Positions 45,168-54,312 of a stretch of DNA of 64,000 nucleotides are shown here, in pieces. Made by a program: the position numbers and the translations under genes. The DNA comes from Rubrivivax sp. Its GTDB lineage: Bacteria > Pseudomonadota > Gammaproteobacteria > Burkholderiales > Burkholderiaceae_C. Within the stretch, counting starts at the first letter, position 1; every line of letters starts with the position of its first letter. Location of the stretch: contig JAJTDM010000049.1 in the NCBI GenBank assembly GCA_021300575.1, positions 1-64,000 of the forward strand, given 5' to 3'. Under the pieces are notes generated by a model. That model was not told the DNA's origin and did not search any database. It saw only the letters and a program-made list of their open reading frames with translations.

Positions 45168-46043
45168 ATGACCGAACGCCAAGCCATGGCCTGGGTGGTC
45201 GCCTGCGCGCTCATGTGGAGCACGGGCGGCGTGCTCAGTCGCTTCTTCCAAACCACCGAGGGCTTCGAGGTCACGTTCTGGCGCAGCGTGTTCGCGGCCC
45301 TGACGGTGCTGGCCTGGCTGGCCCTGCGGGGCGAACGTTCGGCGCTGCGTCAGCTTCGCGCTGGCGCGGGCGCGGTCTGGGCCAGCGGGCTGATGTGGGC
45401 GGTGATGTTCACCTGCTTCATGTTCTCGCTGTCACTCACCACCGTGGCCAACGTGCTCATCACGCAGAGCCTGGCGCCCGTCTTCACCGCGCTGTTGGCG
45501 GGGCTGGTGTTGCGCCGGCCGGTGGCGGGCCGCACCTGGCTGGCCATCTTCGTGGCGGCAGCGGGCATCTGCCTGATGTACGTCTTCGACGTGTCGTCAC
45601 TCGAAGGCCGGCACGCCCTGGGTGTGCTGGTGGCCCTGGGTATTCCCGTGGCCGGCGCGATCAACTGGATCCTGCTGCAACGTGCCGGCACCTCCATGGA
45701 CCTCACCAGCTCGGTGCTGCTGGGCGCCGTGCTGTCCGCGGCCTTGACCCTGCCCATGGCGTGGCCCTTGGGTGTCAGCCTGCACGACCTGGGCCTTCTG
45801 GCGGTGCTGGGCGTGTTCCAGTTGGGCATCCCCTGCATCCTGGTGATGCGGGCGGCCGCTCGACTGGCCGCAGCGAAGACCTCGCTGCTGGCGCTGCTGG
45901 AGGTGGTGTTCGGCATCGCGCTGACCTGGCTCTTCGGCGGTGAGACGCCCGGTTGGGCCACCGTGGCGGGCGGGCTGGCGGTGCTGGCCGCGCTGGTCTA
46001 CAACGAAGTGGGGCAGTCCCGACGTCCTGCGGCGGCGGCCTGA
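45168..46043 (+). CDS. EamA/DMT-superfamily transporter
   Basis: A 291-residue membrane protein with about ten hydrophobic helices in two EamA repeats (VVACALMWSTGGVLSRFFQ and GVLVALGIPVAGAINWILL). The ATG at 45168 starts MTERQAMAW; the frame is open upstream but codes repeat sequence. Divergent from the D-amino-acid deaminase and aminotransferase genes, so export of an amino acid made or degraded there is plausible (inference). Confidence 0.88.
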   Translation: MTERQAMAWVVACALMWSTGGVLSRFFQTTEGFEVTFWRSVFAALTVLAWLALRGERSALRQLRAGAGAVWASGLMWAVMFTCFMFSLSLTTVANVLITQSLAPVFTALLAGLVLRRPVAGRTWLAIFVAAAGICLMYVFDVSSLEGRHALGVLVALGIPVAGAINWILLQRAGTSMDLTSSVLLGAVLSAALTLPMAWPLGVSLHDLGLLAVLGVFQLGIPCILVMRAAARLAAAKTSLLALLEVVFGIALTWLFGGETPGWATVAGGLAVLAALVYNEVGQSRRPAAAA

Positions 46044-46062
46044 GCCCCCGGGCGCGATCACC

Positions 46063-47055
46063 TCAGACGGTTGGCGCTGTTCTGCGATTTGCTGTCGCCC
46101 AGACCTCGCGCGGCGGCAACGCCTTGAGCCGGTGGTCGCTCCACACCTGGCGCCAACGCCGCGCCCCGGGCGTGCCGTTCCACAGGCCCAGCATGTGACG
46201 TGCAATGCGTGGCCAGGGCGTGCCATGGGCCGCCTGCTGCCGCTCCATGTAGGCCACCATGGCCTCTTCCACGGCTTCCCGGGTGGTGGCCGCAGGGCCC
46301 GAAGCTCCCAGAAAGGCCTGATCCCAACCCGCCATGGACCAGGGGTTGTGATAGGCCTCACGCCCGACCATCACGCCGTCCACCGCAGCCAGCTGTTCCG
46401 CAATCTGGGCCTCGCGCTTGATGCCCCCGTTGAGGGCGATGGTCAGCGAGGGAAAGTCCTGCTTCAGCCGGTGCACCAGTTCGTAGCGCAGGGGCGGAAT
46501 CTCGCGGTTCTCTTTCGGGCTCAGGCCCTGCAGCCAGGCGTTGCGGGCATGGACGATGAACACTTCGCAGCCCCCGCGCTCGGCCACCGTGCCGATGAAG
46601 TCGCGCACGAAGGCGTAGCTCTCGGTGCGATCCACACCGATCCGGTGCTTGACCGTCACGGGCAGGCGCGTGGCCTCGCGCATCGCAGCCACGCACTGGG
46701 CCACCAGGTCGGCCTCGCGCATCAGACAGGCGCCAAAGGCGCCTCGCTGCACCCGCTCGCTGGGGCAACCGCAGTTGAGGTTGACTTCGTCGTAGCCCCA
46801 CTGCTCGGCCAGCCGGGCGCAACGTGCCAGGTCTTCAGGCTCGCTGCCCCCCAGCTGCAGCGCGACCGGATGCTCGGCCTCGTCAAAGTCCAGATGGCGC
46901 GGCACGTCGCCGTGCAGCAGCGCACCCGTGGTCACCATCTCCGTGTACAGCAGCGTGCGCTGGGTGATCAGGCGGTGAAAGAAGCGGCAGTGCCGGTCCG
47001 TCCAATCCATCATCGGCGCGACACTCAGGCGCCAGGGGCTGGCTGGAGTGCTCAA
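46063..47055 (-). CDS. dusA: tRNA-dihydrouridine(20/20a) synthase
   Basis: A 330-residue FMN enzyme reducing uridine to dihydrouridine in the tRNA D loop. VAPMMDWTDRHCRFFHRL, LNCGCPSERVQRGAFGACLM (with the catalytic cysteine in GAFGACLM), VKHRIGVD, VHARNAWLQGLSPKENREIPPL and LNGGI are DusA signatures. The TTG at 47055 is the most likely start because the next in-frame Met lies within the conserved VAPMMDWTD. It is convergent with the EamA gene. Confidence 0.93.
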   Translation of the reverse strand: MSTPASPWRLSVAPMMDWTDRHCRFFHRLITQRTLLYTEMVTTGALLHGDVPRHLDFDEAEHPVALQLGGSEPEDLARCARLAEQWGYDEVNLNCGCPSERVQRGAFGACLMREADLVAQCVAAMREATRLPVTVKHRIGVDRTESYAFVRDFIGTVAERGGCEVFIVHARNAWLQGLSPKENREIPPLRYELVHRLKQDFPSLTIALNGGIKREAQIAEQLAAVDGVMVGREAYHNPWSMAGWDQAFLGASGPAATTREAVEEAMVAYMERQQAAHGTPWPRIARHMLGLWNGTPGARRWRQVWSDHRLKALPPREVWATANRRTAPTV

Positions 47056-47312
47056 TCGCCCTCACCCGCAACGCCCGCGCCGTGAATGCCGTGCGAGGCA
47101 AGCTGCAGCGCCCGGCTGAGGTGAAGGCCGTAGGCGCCGGGTGGGCCCGCAGTCGGAGGAGGCATCATGGCGAAATTGTGACCCGGATGGTGCGTGCCAG
47201 CTGCGGCACCGCAAGTTCCAGAGGGTGGTAATCAGTCTGCGGCCGCGGCATCATGGCCGCACCGCCCGGCCATCCCGACCAGGCACCAACCCCCGCCCCA
47301 CCCCACCGCCTC

Positions 47313-48506
47313 ATGAACGCCGTTGAATCGAACATCGTCTCCTACGCCCCAGTAGATGCCAGCGCCCGCACCGCTGCCGACAGTGGCGACCGCATCGCGT
47401 GGATCAAGCTGTCGCTGACCTTCCTGCCCCTGGCCACGCCCGTGAGCGATGCCAAGGTGCTGACGGGACGGCAGAAGCCGCTGACCGAGATCGCCTTCGT
47501 GTTTGCGCAGATCCGCACGCGCGACGGCCACGAAGGCATCGGATTTGGCTATTCCAAGCGCGCCGGCGGGCCGGGCCTGTATGCCCACGCCCAGGAGCTG
47601 GCCCCCCACCTGCTGGGCGAAGACCCGAACGACATCTCGCGCCTGTTCACCCAGTTGCTGTGGGCCGGGGCCAGCATGGGCCGCGCAGGCCTGACCACCC
47701 AGGCGATCGCGCCTTTCGACATCGCGCTGTGGGATCTCAAGGCCCGGCGGGCGGGCCTGCCCTTGGCCAAGCTGCTCGGAGCGCAGCGCGACTCCGTGCA
47801 GTGCTACAACACCTCGGGCGGCTACCTGCACACGCCGCTGGACCAGGTGCTGAAGAACGTGGCGATCTCGCGTGAAAGCGGCATCGGCGGCATCAAGCTC
47901 AAGGTGGGGCAGCCCGACCTCAAGATCGACATCGAGCGCGTGGGCGCCGTGCGCAAGCTACTGGGCGACGACTTCCCGCTGATGGTGGACGCCAACCAGC
48001 AGTGGGACCGACAGAAAGCCACCCGTGCCTGCCGCCTGCTGGAGCCCTTCGACCTGACCTGGATCGAAGAACCGCTGGACGCGCACGACTTTGAAGGCCA
48101 CGGCCTGCTGGCCGACCGCTTCGACACGGCGATCGCCACGGGCGAGATGCTGACCTGCTTCGACGAACACGCACAGCTCATCCAGGCCGGCACCGATTTC
48201 ATCCAGCCCGATGCCCCGCGCGTGGGCGGGATCACGCCCTTTCTGAAGATCATGGCGCTGGGGGAGTTCAAGCAGCGCAAGCTGGCGCCGCACTTCGCCA
48301 TGGAGATCCACCTGCACCTGGCAGCAGCCTACGGCCTCGAGCCCTGGCTGGAGCACTTCGAGTGGCTGGGGCCGCTGTTCAACGAACAGATGCACCTCCA
48401 GGATGGCCGCATGCACCTGTCCGACCGGCCCGGCCTGGGCTTCTCGCTCAGCGAGCAGGCGCTGCGCTGGACGAGGGACACTTCGGACTTCGGCACCAGA
48501 CCGTAA
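47313..48506 (+). CDS. enolase-superfamily dehydratase, L-talarate/galactarate type
   Basis: A 397-residue mandelate-racemase-subgroup enzyme. Metal and catalytic residues are visible: KLKVG (KxK base), DANQQW (Asp), IEEPLDAHD (Glu), TGEML (Glu), and HFAMEIHLH for the His base. The N-terminal capping domain reads KVLTGRQKPLTEIAFVFAQIRTRDGHEGIGFGYSKRAGG, which resembles L-talarate/galactarate dehydratase. It should dehydrate a hexarate to a 2-keto-3-deoxy acid. It heads a same-strand run with a TctC receptor and an IlvD/Edd dehydratase. The 257 bases upstream separate it from dusA and hold no gene. Confidence 0.85.
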   Translation: MNAVESNIVSYAPVDASARTAADSGDRIAWIKLSLTFLPLATPVSDAKVLTGRQKPLTEIAFVFAQIRTRDGHEGIGFGYSKRAGGPGLYAHAQELAPHLLGEDPNDISRLFTQLLWAGASMGRAGLTTQAIAPFDIALWDLKARRAGLPLAKLLGAQRDSVQCYNTSGGYLHTPLDQVLKNVAISRESGIGGIKLKVGQPDLKIDIERVGAVRKLLGDDFPLMVDANQQWDRQKATRACRLLEPFDLTWIEEPLDAHDFEGHGLLADRFDTAIATGEMLTCFDEHAQLIQAGTDFIQPDAPRVGGITPFLKIMALGEFKQRKLAPHFAMEIHLHLAAAYGLEPWLEHFEWLGPLFNEQMHLQDGRMHLSDRPGLGFSLSEQALRWTRDTSDFGTRP

Positions 48507-48559
48507 GGCTGCGACCGCAGGCCTTCCAGCACCTTTCCCACCCCCCACGAGGAGACCTC

Positions 48560-49591
48560 ATGAGCACCAAGCTTCACCTGGCGTCCTGCACGTCGCGCCG
48601 CATCGCCTTGCAAGGCGTCGCCGCCTGGGCTGCGGCCCTGGCCGTGGGCCTGCTGGCCACCGGCGCCCATGCCCAGGACGCCTGGCCCACCAAGCCGGTC
48701 AAGCTGATCAGCCCCTTCCCGCCCGGGGGCACCAGCGATGTGCTGGCCCGCGTGGTGGCCAGCGCCCTGACGCGCGAACTGGGCCAACAGGTGGTGGTGG
48801 AGAACATCGGAGGCGCGGGCGGCACCATCGGCATCGTCAAGGCGTTGCAGGCCCCGGCGGACGGTTACACGATCATCCAGACGGGTGTGGGCCAGAGCGC
48901 AGTGGCCCACGGGCTGGACCCCAAGCTCTCCTATGACTCCATGCGGGATTTCATCCACATCTCGCAGGTGCACACGGGGCCGAACGTGCTGGTGGTCCAC
49001 CCCGACCAGCCCTTCAAGACCTTCCAGGAACTCATTGCCTACATCCGCAAGAACCCCGGGAAGATGAACTACGGCTACACCCACGCCGCCAGCGGCCACA
49101 TGGCCATGGAGCTGCTCAAGCAGGTGGGCGGCGAAAAGGGGCAGCCGCTGTTCATCGTGGGGATTCCCTACCGCGGCGGCGGCCCCATGATGCAGGACAT
49201 CCTGGGCGGCCAGATCCCGATGATGTTCATCAACCAGGACGCGGCGCTGCCCCACGTGCGTGCGGGCAAGCTCAGGCCGCTGGCCGTCACCAGCCAGGCG
49301 CGCAACCCCCTTTTTCCTGACGTGCCCACCATCGCCGAGACGGGTGTGAAGGGCTACGAGGCGCTGTCCTGGAGCGGCCTGTCGATGGCCAGGGGCACGC
49401 CCAAGCCCGTCGTGGACAAGCTCGAGGCGGCCATGAAGAAGGTGATGGCCTCGGCCGAAATCCGCCAGCGCCTGGAGAGCGTGGGCTTCGTCATCCCGCC
49501 CCAGGGGGGCGAGCACTACAGCAAGGTCGTCAAGAGCGAGATCGAGCTCTGGACCCGGGTGATCAAGACCGCTGGCATCAAGGCCGAGTGA
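48560..49591 (+). CDS. tripartite tricarboxylate transporter substrate-binding protein (TctC/Bug)
   Basis: A 343-residue periplasmic receptor with an N-terminal signal peptide (about 1-38, Arg pair then hydrophobic core, cleavage after AHA). WPTKPVKLISPFPPGGTSDVLARVVASAL is the Bug-family start; VENIGGAGGTIG, GYTIIQTG, and DVPTIAETGVKGYEA follow. GAGGAGACC stands just upstream of the ATG. No TctA/TctB membrane genes are nearby, as is common for Bug receptors. It probably binds the acid degraded by the neighbouring dehydratases (inference). Confidence 0.94.
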   Translation: MSTKLHLASCTSRRIALQGVAAWAAALAVGLLATGAHAQDAWPTKPVKLISPFPPGGTSDVLARVVASALTRELGQQVVVENIGGAGGTIGIVKALQAPADGYTIIQTGVGQSAVAHGLDPKLSYDSMRDFIHISQVHTGPNVLVVHPDQPFKTFQELIAYIRKNPGKMNYGYTHAASGHMAMELLKQVGGEKGQPLFIVGIPYRGGGPMMQDILGGQIPMMFINQDAALPHVRAGKLRPLAVTSQARNPLFPDVPTIAETGVKGYEALSWSGLSMARGTPKPVVDKLEAAMKKVMASAEIRQRLESVGFVIPPQGGEHYSKVVKSEIELWTRVIKTAGIKAE

Positions 49592-49616
49592 CGCTCTGTT
49601 GATCCATCCCCGCATC

Positions 49617-51365
49617 ATGGAAACACCCGCAGCCGCTCAACGAACCCGCCCTCAGGACCTGCGCAGCGCGCGCTGGTTCGCTCCCGACGACTTCCGCTCC
49701 TTCGGCCACCGCTCGCGCGTCATGCAGATGGGCTACGCCCCGGCCGACTGGGTGGGCAAGCCGGTGATCGCCATCGTCAACACCTGGAGCGACGCCAACC
49801 AGTGCCTCGCGCACTTCAAGCAGCGGGTGGAAGACGTCAAACGCGGGGTGCTGCAGGCCGGAGGTTTCCCGCTGGAGCTGCCGGCCATCTCACTGAGCGA
49901 GTCCCTGGTCAAGCCCACGACCATGCTGTACCGCAACTTCCTGGCCATGGAGACCGAGGAGCTGCTGCGCAGCCACCCGGTGGACGGGGCGGTGCTGATG
50001 GGCGGCTGCGACAAGACCACGCCCGGCCTGCTGATGGGCGCGCTGACCATGGACCTGCCCTGCATCTACCTGCCTGCCGGCCCGATGCTGCGCGGCAACT
50101 GGCGTGGGCAGGTGCTGGGCTCGGGCAGTGACGCCTTCAAGTACTGGGACGAGCGCCGGGCCGGACGCCTGAGCGAGGAGGCCTGGCGCGAGATGGAGGC
50201 CGGCATCGCCCGCAGCCACGGCACCTGCATGACCATGGGCACGGCCGCCACCATGATGGGCATTGCCGAGGCCATCGGCATGACGCTGCCGGGGGCGAGT
50301 TCCATTCCCGCGGCGGACGCCGGCCACATCCGCATGAGCGCCGAGTGCGGGCGCCGCATCGTGGACATGGTGTGGGAAGACTTCAAGCCCTCGCGCATGC
50401 TGTCGCGTGCCAGCTTTGCCAACGGCATCGCCACCGCCATGGCCATGGGCTGCTCCACCAACGCCATCATCCACCTGGTGGCGATTTCTCGCCGCGCCGG
50501 CCACCCCGTGACGCTGGACGACTTCGACGCCGCCAGCCGCCGCGTGCCGGTGATCGCCAACATCCGCCCCAGCGGCGATCGCTACCTGATGGAGGATTTC
50601 TTCTACGCCGGTGGCCTGCGCGCGCTGCTGGAGGGCATGGGCCCACACCTCGACCGCTCGGCCCTCACCGTAAACGGGCGCAGCATCGGCGACAACGTGG
50701 CGGGTGCGGAAGTCTTCAACGACGACGTGATCCGCCCGCTGGATCGGCCCATCTATGCCGAAGGCGCGCTGGCTGTGCTGCGCGGCAACATCGCCCCCGA
50801 CGGCGTCATCATCAAGCCCAGCGCCTGCGCGCCGCACCTGCTGCGCCACACGGGCCGCGCACTGGTGTTCGACGACTACCCCTCGCTGAAGAAGGCGGTG
50901 GACGACCCGGACCTGGACGTCACGGGCGACGATGTGCTGGTGCTGCGCAACGCAGGCCCCAAGGGCGCGGGCATGCCCGAGTGGGGCATGCTGCCCATCC
51001 CCACCAAGCTGCTCAAGCAGGGGGTGAAGGACATGCTGCGCCTGTCAGACGCGCGCATGAGCGGCACCAGCTACGGCGGCTGCCTGCTGCACTGCGCGCC
51101 CGAGGCGGCCGTGGGCGGCCCGCTGGCCCTGGTGCGCACAGGCGACCGCATCACCGTAGACGTGCCGGCGCGGCGCATCCACCTGGAGATCGACGAGGCC
51201 GAGTTCGAGCGCCGCAAGGCCGCCTGGCAGGCCCCGCCGGCGCGCTACGAGCGCGGCTATGGCTGGATGTTCGGCCGCCACATCCTGCAAGCCGACCAGG
51301 GCTGCGACTTCGACTTCCTCGAGGCCAGCTTTGGCGCGCCCGTGCCCGAGCCGGACATCTTCTGA
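49617..51365 (+). CDS. IlvD/Edd-family sugar-acid dehydratase
   Basis: A 582-residue iron-sulfur dehydratase. Cluster cysteines are expected in MGGCDKTTPG and SHGTCMTMGTA; FNDDVIRPLDRPIYAEGALAVLRGN, GPKGAGMPEWGMLPIP, and SDARMSGTSYGGCLLHCAPEAAVGGPLALV match the family. The combination with an RraA-like gene and TctC receptor is typical of the arabonate/xylonate (pentonate) type rather than of IlvD proper. ATG 49617 was chosen over the TTG at 49599. It starts 25 bases after the receptor gene. Confidence 0.9.
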   Translation: METPAAAQRTRPQDLRSARWFAPDDFRSFGHRSRVMQMGYAPADWVGKPVIAIVNTWSDANQCLAHFKQRVEDVKRGVLQAGGFPLELPAISLSESLVKPTTMLYRNFLAMETEELLRSHPVDGAVLMGGCDKTTPGLLMGALTMDLPCIYLPAGPMLRGNWRGQVLGSGSDAFKYWDERRAGRLSEEAWREMEAGIARSHGTCMTMGTAATMMGIAEAIGMTLPGASSIPAADAGHIRMSAECGRRIVDMVWEDFKPSRMLSRASFANGIATAMAMGCSTNAIIHLVAISRRAGHPVTLDDFDAASRRVPVIANIRPSGDRYLMEDFFYAGGLRALLEGMGPHLDRSALTVNGRSIGDNVAGAEVFNDDVIRPLDRPIYAEGALAVLRGNIAPDGVIIKPSACAPHLLRHTGRALVFDDYPSLKKAVDDPDLDVTGDDVLVLRNAGPKGAGMPEWGMLPIPTKLLKQGVKDMLRLSDARMSGTSYGGCLLHCAPEAAVGGPLALVRTGDRITVDVPARRIHLEIDEAEFERRKAAWQAPPARYERGYGWMFGRHILQADQGCDFDFLEASFGAPVPEPDIF

Positions 51366-51399
51366 CCGGCTTGAGTTCACCGTCTGAAAGAGCCCGCCC

Positions 51400-52035
51400 A
51401 TGAATCCGCAAACCCACGAACGCCTGCTCGGCGTGAGCACGGCCACGCTGTGCACTGCCCTGTTCAAGCGCGGCCTGCGCAACCAGTTCATCCAGGACGT
51501 GCGGCCGCTGAACCCCAACCTGCCCAACATGGTGGGTGAGGCCTTCACGTTGCGCTACATCCCGGCCCGCGAAGACCTGAACCCCATCTCCGTGTTTCAG
51601 GACCGCGCGCACCCCCAGCGCAAGGCGGTGGAGGAGTGCCCACCCGGAGCCGTGTTCATGGTGGACAGCCGCAAGGACGCACGGGCAGCCTCGGCCGGCT
51701 CCATCCCGCGCCTGCCCTTTCCCACGTACCACCACCGGCCCAGCGCCCCCACCAACCTGACCCTGCACCAGGCGCTGGACATCAACGTGCCCATCGGCTG
51801 CGGCGACGTGGCCGTGTGGCCGGGTGATGTGGTGGTGGGCGACGCCGAAGGCGTGGTGGTGATTCCCGCACACGTGGCCGACGACGTGGCGGCTGACGCT
51901 GTGGACATGACGGCCTTCGAGGACTTCGTCACCGAGCGTGTGCAAGCCGGCCAGTCCATTCTGGGCCTGTACCCACCTACGGATGAGGCCAACCGCGTGG
52001 CCTTTGAGGCCTGGCGGCGCGAGCACGGACGCTGA
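51400..52035 (+). CDS. RraA-like aldolase-family protein with internal deletion
   Basis: A 211-residue protein, clearly RraA/HMG-aldolase-like: LLGVSTATLCTALFKRGLRNQFIQ, MVGEAFTLRYIPAREDLNP, FMVDSRKDARAASAG, then NLTLHQALDINVPIGCGDVAVWPGDVVVGDAEGVVVIP. Between SAGSI and PRLPFPTYHHRP about 26 residues are absent that relatives carry; that segment normally holds the DGGxRD motif providing the metal- and substrate-binding Arg and Asp. The loss is in frame, so the rest reads normally, but the product should be catalytically dead. Family members from such operons cleave or handle oxo-acids; those called RraA inhibit RNase E. An assembly deletion is possible. Confidence 0.82.
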   Translation: MNPQTHERLLGVSTATLCTALFKRGLRNQFIQDVRPLNPNLPNMVGEAFTLRYIPAREDLNPISVFQDRAHPQRKAVEECPPGAVFMVDSRKDARAASAGSIPRLPFPTYHHRPSAPTNLTLHQALDINVPIGCGDVAVWPGDVVVGDAEGVVVIPAHVADDVAADAVDMTAFEDFVTERVQAGQSILGLYPPTDEANRVAFEAWRREHGR

Positions 52036-52102
52036 GCCTGTGGGTTCCGGTGTCTTGAGGGACACTCGGCGGGCCGTCAAGCCCTGGGGAAGGAACTCCA
52101 CC

Positions 52103-52747
52103 ATGCGATCGCCCACCCACCGAGCCGCACACGCCATGGCCGCGGGCCTGTGCGCGCTCCTGCCCTGGATGGCCCACGCCACCGCAAGCACCAGCGCCGC
52201 CTCCCCCACGGCGGCAGGCACCCCGACCGAAGCCACCCGGTCCGCCCGAACGCTTGGGGCAGCAGCCTGCCCGCCGCTGCTGCAGCACACCCTCCCGCGC
52301 CTGCAGGACGAAAAGCCCCAGCCCCTGTGCCAGTACGCGGGCAAGGTGCTGCTGATCGTCAACACCGCCAGCTACTGCGGCTTCACGTCGCAGTTCGAGG
52401 GTCTGGAGGCCTTGAACGCGGCCTATGCCGCACGCGGGCTGGTGGTGATGGGCTTTCCGTCCAATGACTTCCGGCAGGAAGATGCCGACGCCCGCAAGAC
52501 CGCCGACGTCTGCTTCAACACCTATGGCGTGAAGTTCCCGATGTTCACGTCCATTCCCGTGCGCGGTCCGCAGGCCCACCCGCTGTTTGCGGCCCTGGCC
52601 CGGTCCACGGGTCAGACACCCAGCTGGAACTTCAACAAGTACCTGGTGGGGAGAGACGGCACGCCCATCGCCCACTTTGGCAGCACCGCAGGCCCCACCA
52701 GTGCGGCCATGAAGGCGGCCGTGGAGAGGGCGCTGGCAGCGCGCTGA
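52103..52747 (+). CDS. glutathione peroxidase, exported
   Basis: A 214-residue thiol peroxidase with an N-terminal signal peptide (about 1-27, LCALLPWMAHA) and an Ala/Thr-rich spacer. The catalytic motif NTASYCGFTSQFEGLEAL has the peroxidatic Cys, VMGFPSNDFRQED replaces the usual FPCNQF, and WNFNKYLVGRDG carries the Trp/Asn pair. An extra Cys pair lies in AACPPLLQ and PLCQYAG. It would reduce peroxides in the periplasm, probably with thioredoxin-like partners. Separate from the sugar-acid operon by about 67 bases. Confidence 0.9.
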   Translation: MRSPTHRAAHAMAAGLCALLPWMAHATASTSAASPTAAGTPTEATRSARTLGAAACPPLLQHTLPRLQDEKPQPLCQYAGKVLLIVNTASYCGFTSQFEGLEALNAAYAARGLVVMGFPSNDFRQEDADARKTADVCFNTYGVKFPMFTSIPVRGPQAHPLFAALARSTGQTPSWNFNKYLVGRDGTPIAHFGSTAGPTSAAMKAAVERALAAR

Positions 52748-52772
52748 AACGAGGGTGGAAGGGCGCCAGCCC

Positions 52773-53495
52773 TCAGAGCTTGCGCCGCAACGCCTTGAAG
52801 AACAGCTCGGACTGCAGCCGCTCGCCCTGCACCTGACTGGCCACCAGGTCAGCCATTTCGGCCGGCACGGGCGCTCCCGGTCGGCCGGTGGAGTCAGCAA
52901 TCACCTGCACCTGGCAGGCACGCTCCAGGTAGTAAAGGTCGTCAAAGGCGTAGTCGATGCGCTCGCCGCAGACGATGACGCCGTGATTGGCCATGAAGAC
53001 GATGTCGGCACCGTTCATCGCCGTGGCGATGCGTTCGCCCTCCTCCACGCCCAGGGCCACGCCGTTGTAGATGCGGTCCACGGCCACCAGGCCGTGAAAG
53101 CGCATGGCCGTCTGCGAAAGCGTGGTGTCCAGCGCCCGGTCCTGCGTGAGGGTGAGGGCCGTGGCGTAGGGCATGTGCGTGTGCATCACCACCGCCTTGC
53201 GCGCGATGCGATGCACCGCAGCGTGGATGAACATCGCCGTGGGCTCGATCTCGTAGGTGCCGGCCAGGCGCTGACCGTTCACGTCCACCATCACGATGTC
53301 GTCGGTGCCCACCTCGCTCCACAGCAGGCCGCGCGGGTTCAGCAGAAAGCGGCCGGAGCCATCGGGCAGCTCGGCGCTGAAATGGTTGCACACCCCCTCG
53401 GACAGGCCGTAGTGGTAAGCGGCGCGCAACGCCAGCGCAAGGTCCGCGCGCAACTGGCGCACGGGAGCGGAATCAAAGTCTTGTTGATGGTTCAT
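52773..53495 (-). CDS. class II aldolase/adducin-family protein
   Basis: A 240-residue zinc aldolase-like protein. GLSEGVCNHFSAELPDG, LLNPRGLLWSEVGTDDIVMVD, VMHTHMPYATALTL (zinc histidines) and MANHGVIVCGERIDYAFDDLYYLERAC are present. It may act on a sugar or sugar-acid derived aldol, but the conserved residues do not single out a substrate. It precedes or follows no obvious pathway gene on its strand; the SOUL gene is immediately upstream. Confidence 0.88.
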   Translation of the reverse strand: MNHQQDFDSAPVRQLRADLALALRAAYHYGLSEGVCNHFSAELPDGSGRFLLNPRGLLWSEVGTDDIVMVDVNGQRLAGTYEIEPTAMFIHAAVHRIARKAVVMHTHMPYATALTLTQDRALDTTLSQTAMRFHGLVAVDRIYNGVALGVEEGERIATAMNGADIVFMANHGVIVCGERIDYAFDDLYYLERACQVQVIADSTGRPGAPVPAEMADLVASQVQGERLQSELFFKALRRKL

Positions 53496-53502
53496 GGCAA
53501 TT

Positions 53503-54108
53503 TCACTCCAGGGCCAACCAGATCTCGTTGCGCCGCAGGAACCAGGGGGTCATGGGCGCGTTGTAGCGGGAATATACGGGCTCGCCCTTCCAGCGCATCC
53601 CGGCGGCCTGCAGGCCGGTGGTCAGTTGGGTCAGGTGGCGTTGGTAGTTGTCCTCCGACCAGAAGCCTGAGAACCTGACGGCCGCCACCTTGGCCGCCGG
53701 CACTTCACGGATCTTCACCCGGCTGTCCAACGGCTCGGGGGCGCTTTCCAGCGTCACCCCCTTGGGCAGGACGAACTGCACCTGATAGCCCTGCAGCGTG
53801 GCGGCCTGCGTCACCGGCGCGGTCATCGCCATCTTCACAGGCGTGGGCGTCTGGGTGACCGGGGCAGTCATGGCCATCTTGCGCTCGCCCTTGTTCTTGC
53901 CGGATATGTAACCGAACAGCAGCGGGAAAGCCTGGTTACCCGCCGAGTCGGCCGGCCCGGGCACCGTGACCTCGGCCACCACGTAGGGGACGTACTGGCG
54001 GATTTCCACGGCGTCCAGACGCTGGACGACTTCAAAGTCGGGTTCCTCGATGGCGTGGCTGGTCATGGTGGTGGCGGCCAGCAACAGGGCGGCGATGAGT
54101 GTCTTCAT
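53503..54108 (-). CDS. SOUL heme-binding family protein, exported
   Basis: A 201-residue SOUL-domain protein with a signal peptide (about 1-19). EEPDFEVVQRLDAVEIRQYVPYVVAEV, FGYISGKNKGERKMAMTAPV and a duplicated KMAMTAPVTQ segment, IREVPAAKVAAVRFSGF, and YSRYNAPMTPWFLRRNEIWL are family motifs. Members bind heme or tetrapyrroles. The ATG at 54108 was chosen over an in-frame start at 54237 because it begins the signal peptide. The class II aldolase gene follows after seven bases. Confidence 0.9.
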   Translation of the reverse strand: MKTLIAALLLAATTMTSHAIEEPDFEVVQRLDAVEIRQYVPYVVAEVTVPGPADSAGNQAFPLLFGYISGKNKGERKMAMTAPVTQTPTPVKMAMTAPVTQAATLQGYQVQFVLPKGVTLESAPEPLDSRVKIREVPAAKVAAVRFSGFWSEDNYQRHLTQLTTGLQAAGMRWKGEPVYSRYNAPMTPWFLRRNEIWLALE

Positions 54109-54312
54109 GCCGTCGATTGTGCTGACCGCCTGTCCTTGCGGCGGGGCACAGGGCTTTTTGCCGCGAGCAGGACAATTGACGGCCCTCAAGAGTCGCCTGC
54201 AAAGCCGCGCGCAGTTTCGGCCTGCTGGGCCCATCATGAATCACCATGGCCCAGCAGTCCGCGGCTGCAGTTCTCGCCGGGCGCTCCCCCACCCCACAGG
54301 AGGCTCTTGCCG

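Noticed and set aside
51400..52035. Functional RNase E regulator RraA
   Set aside because: Operon context points to the sugar-acid RraA-like group, and the DGGxRD segment is missing.
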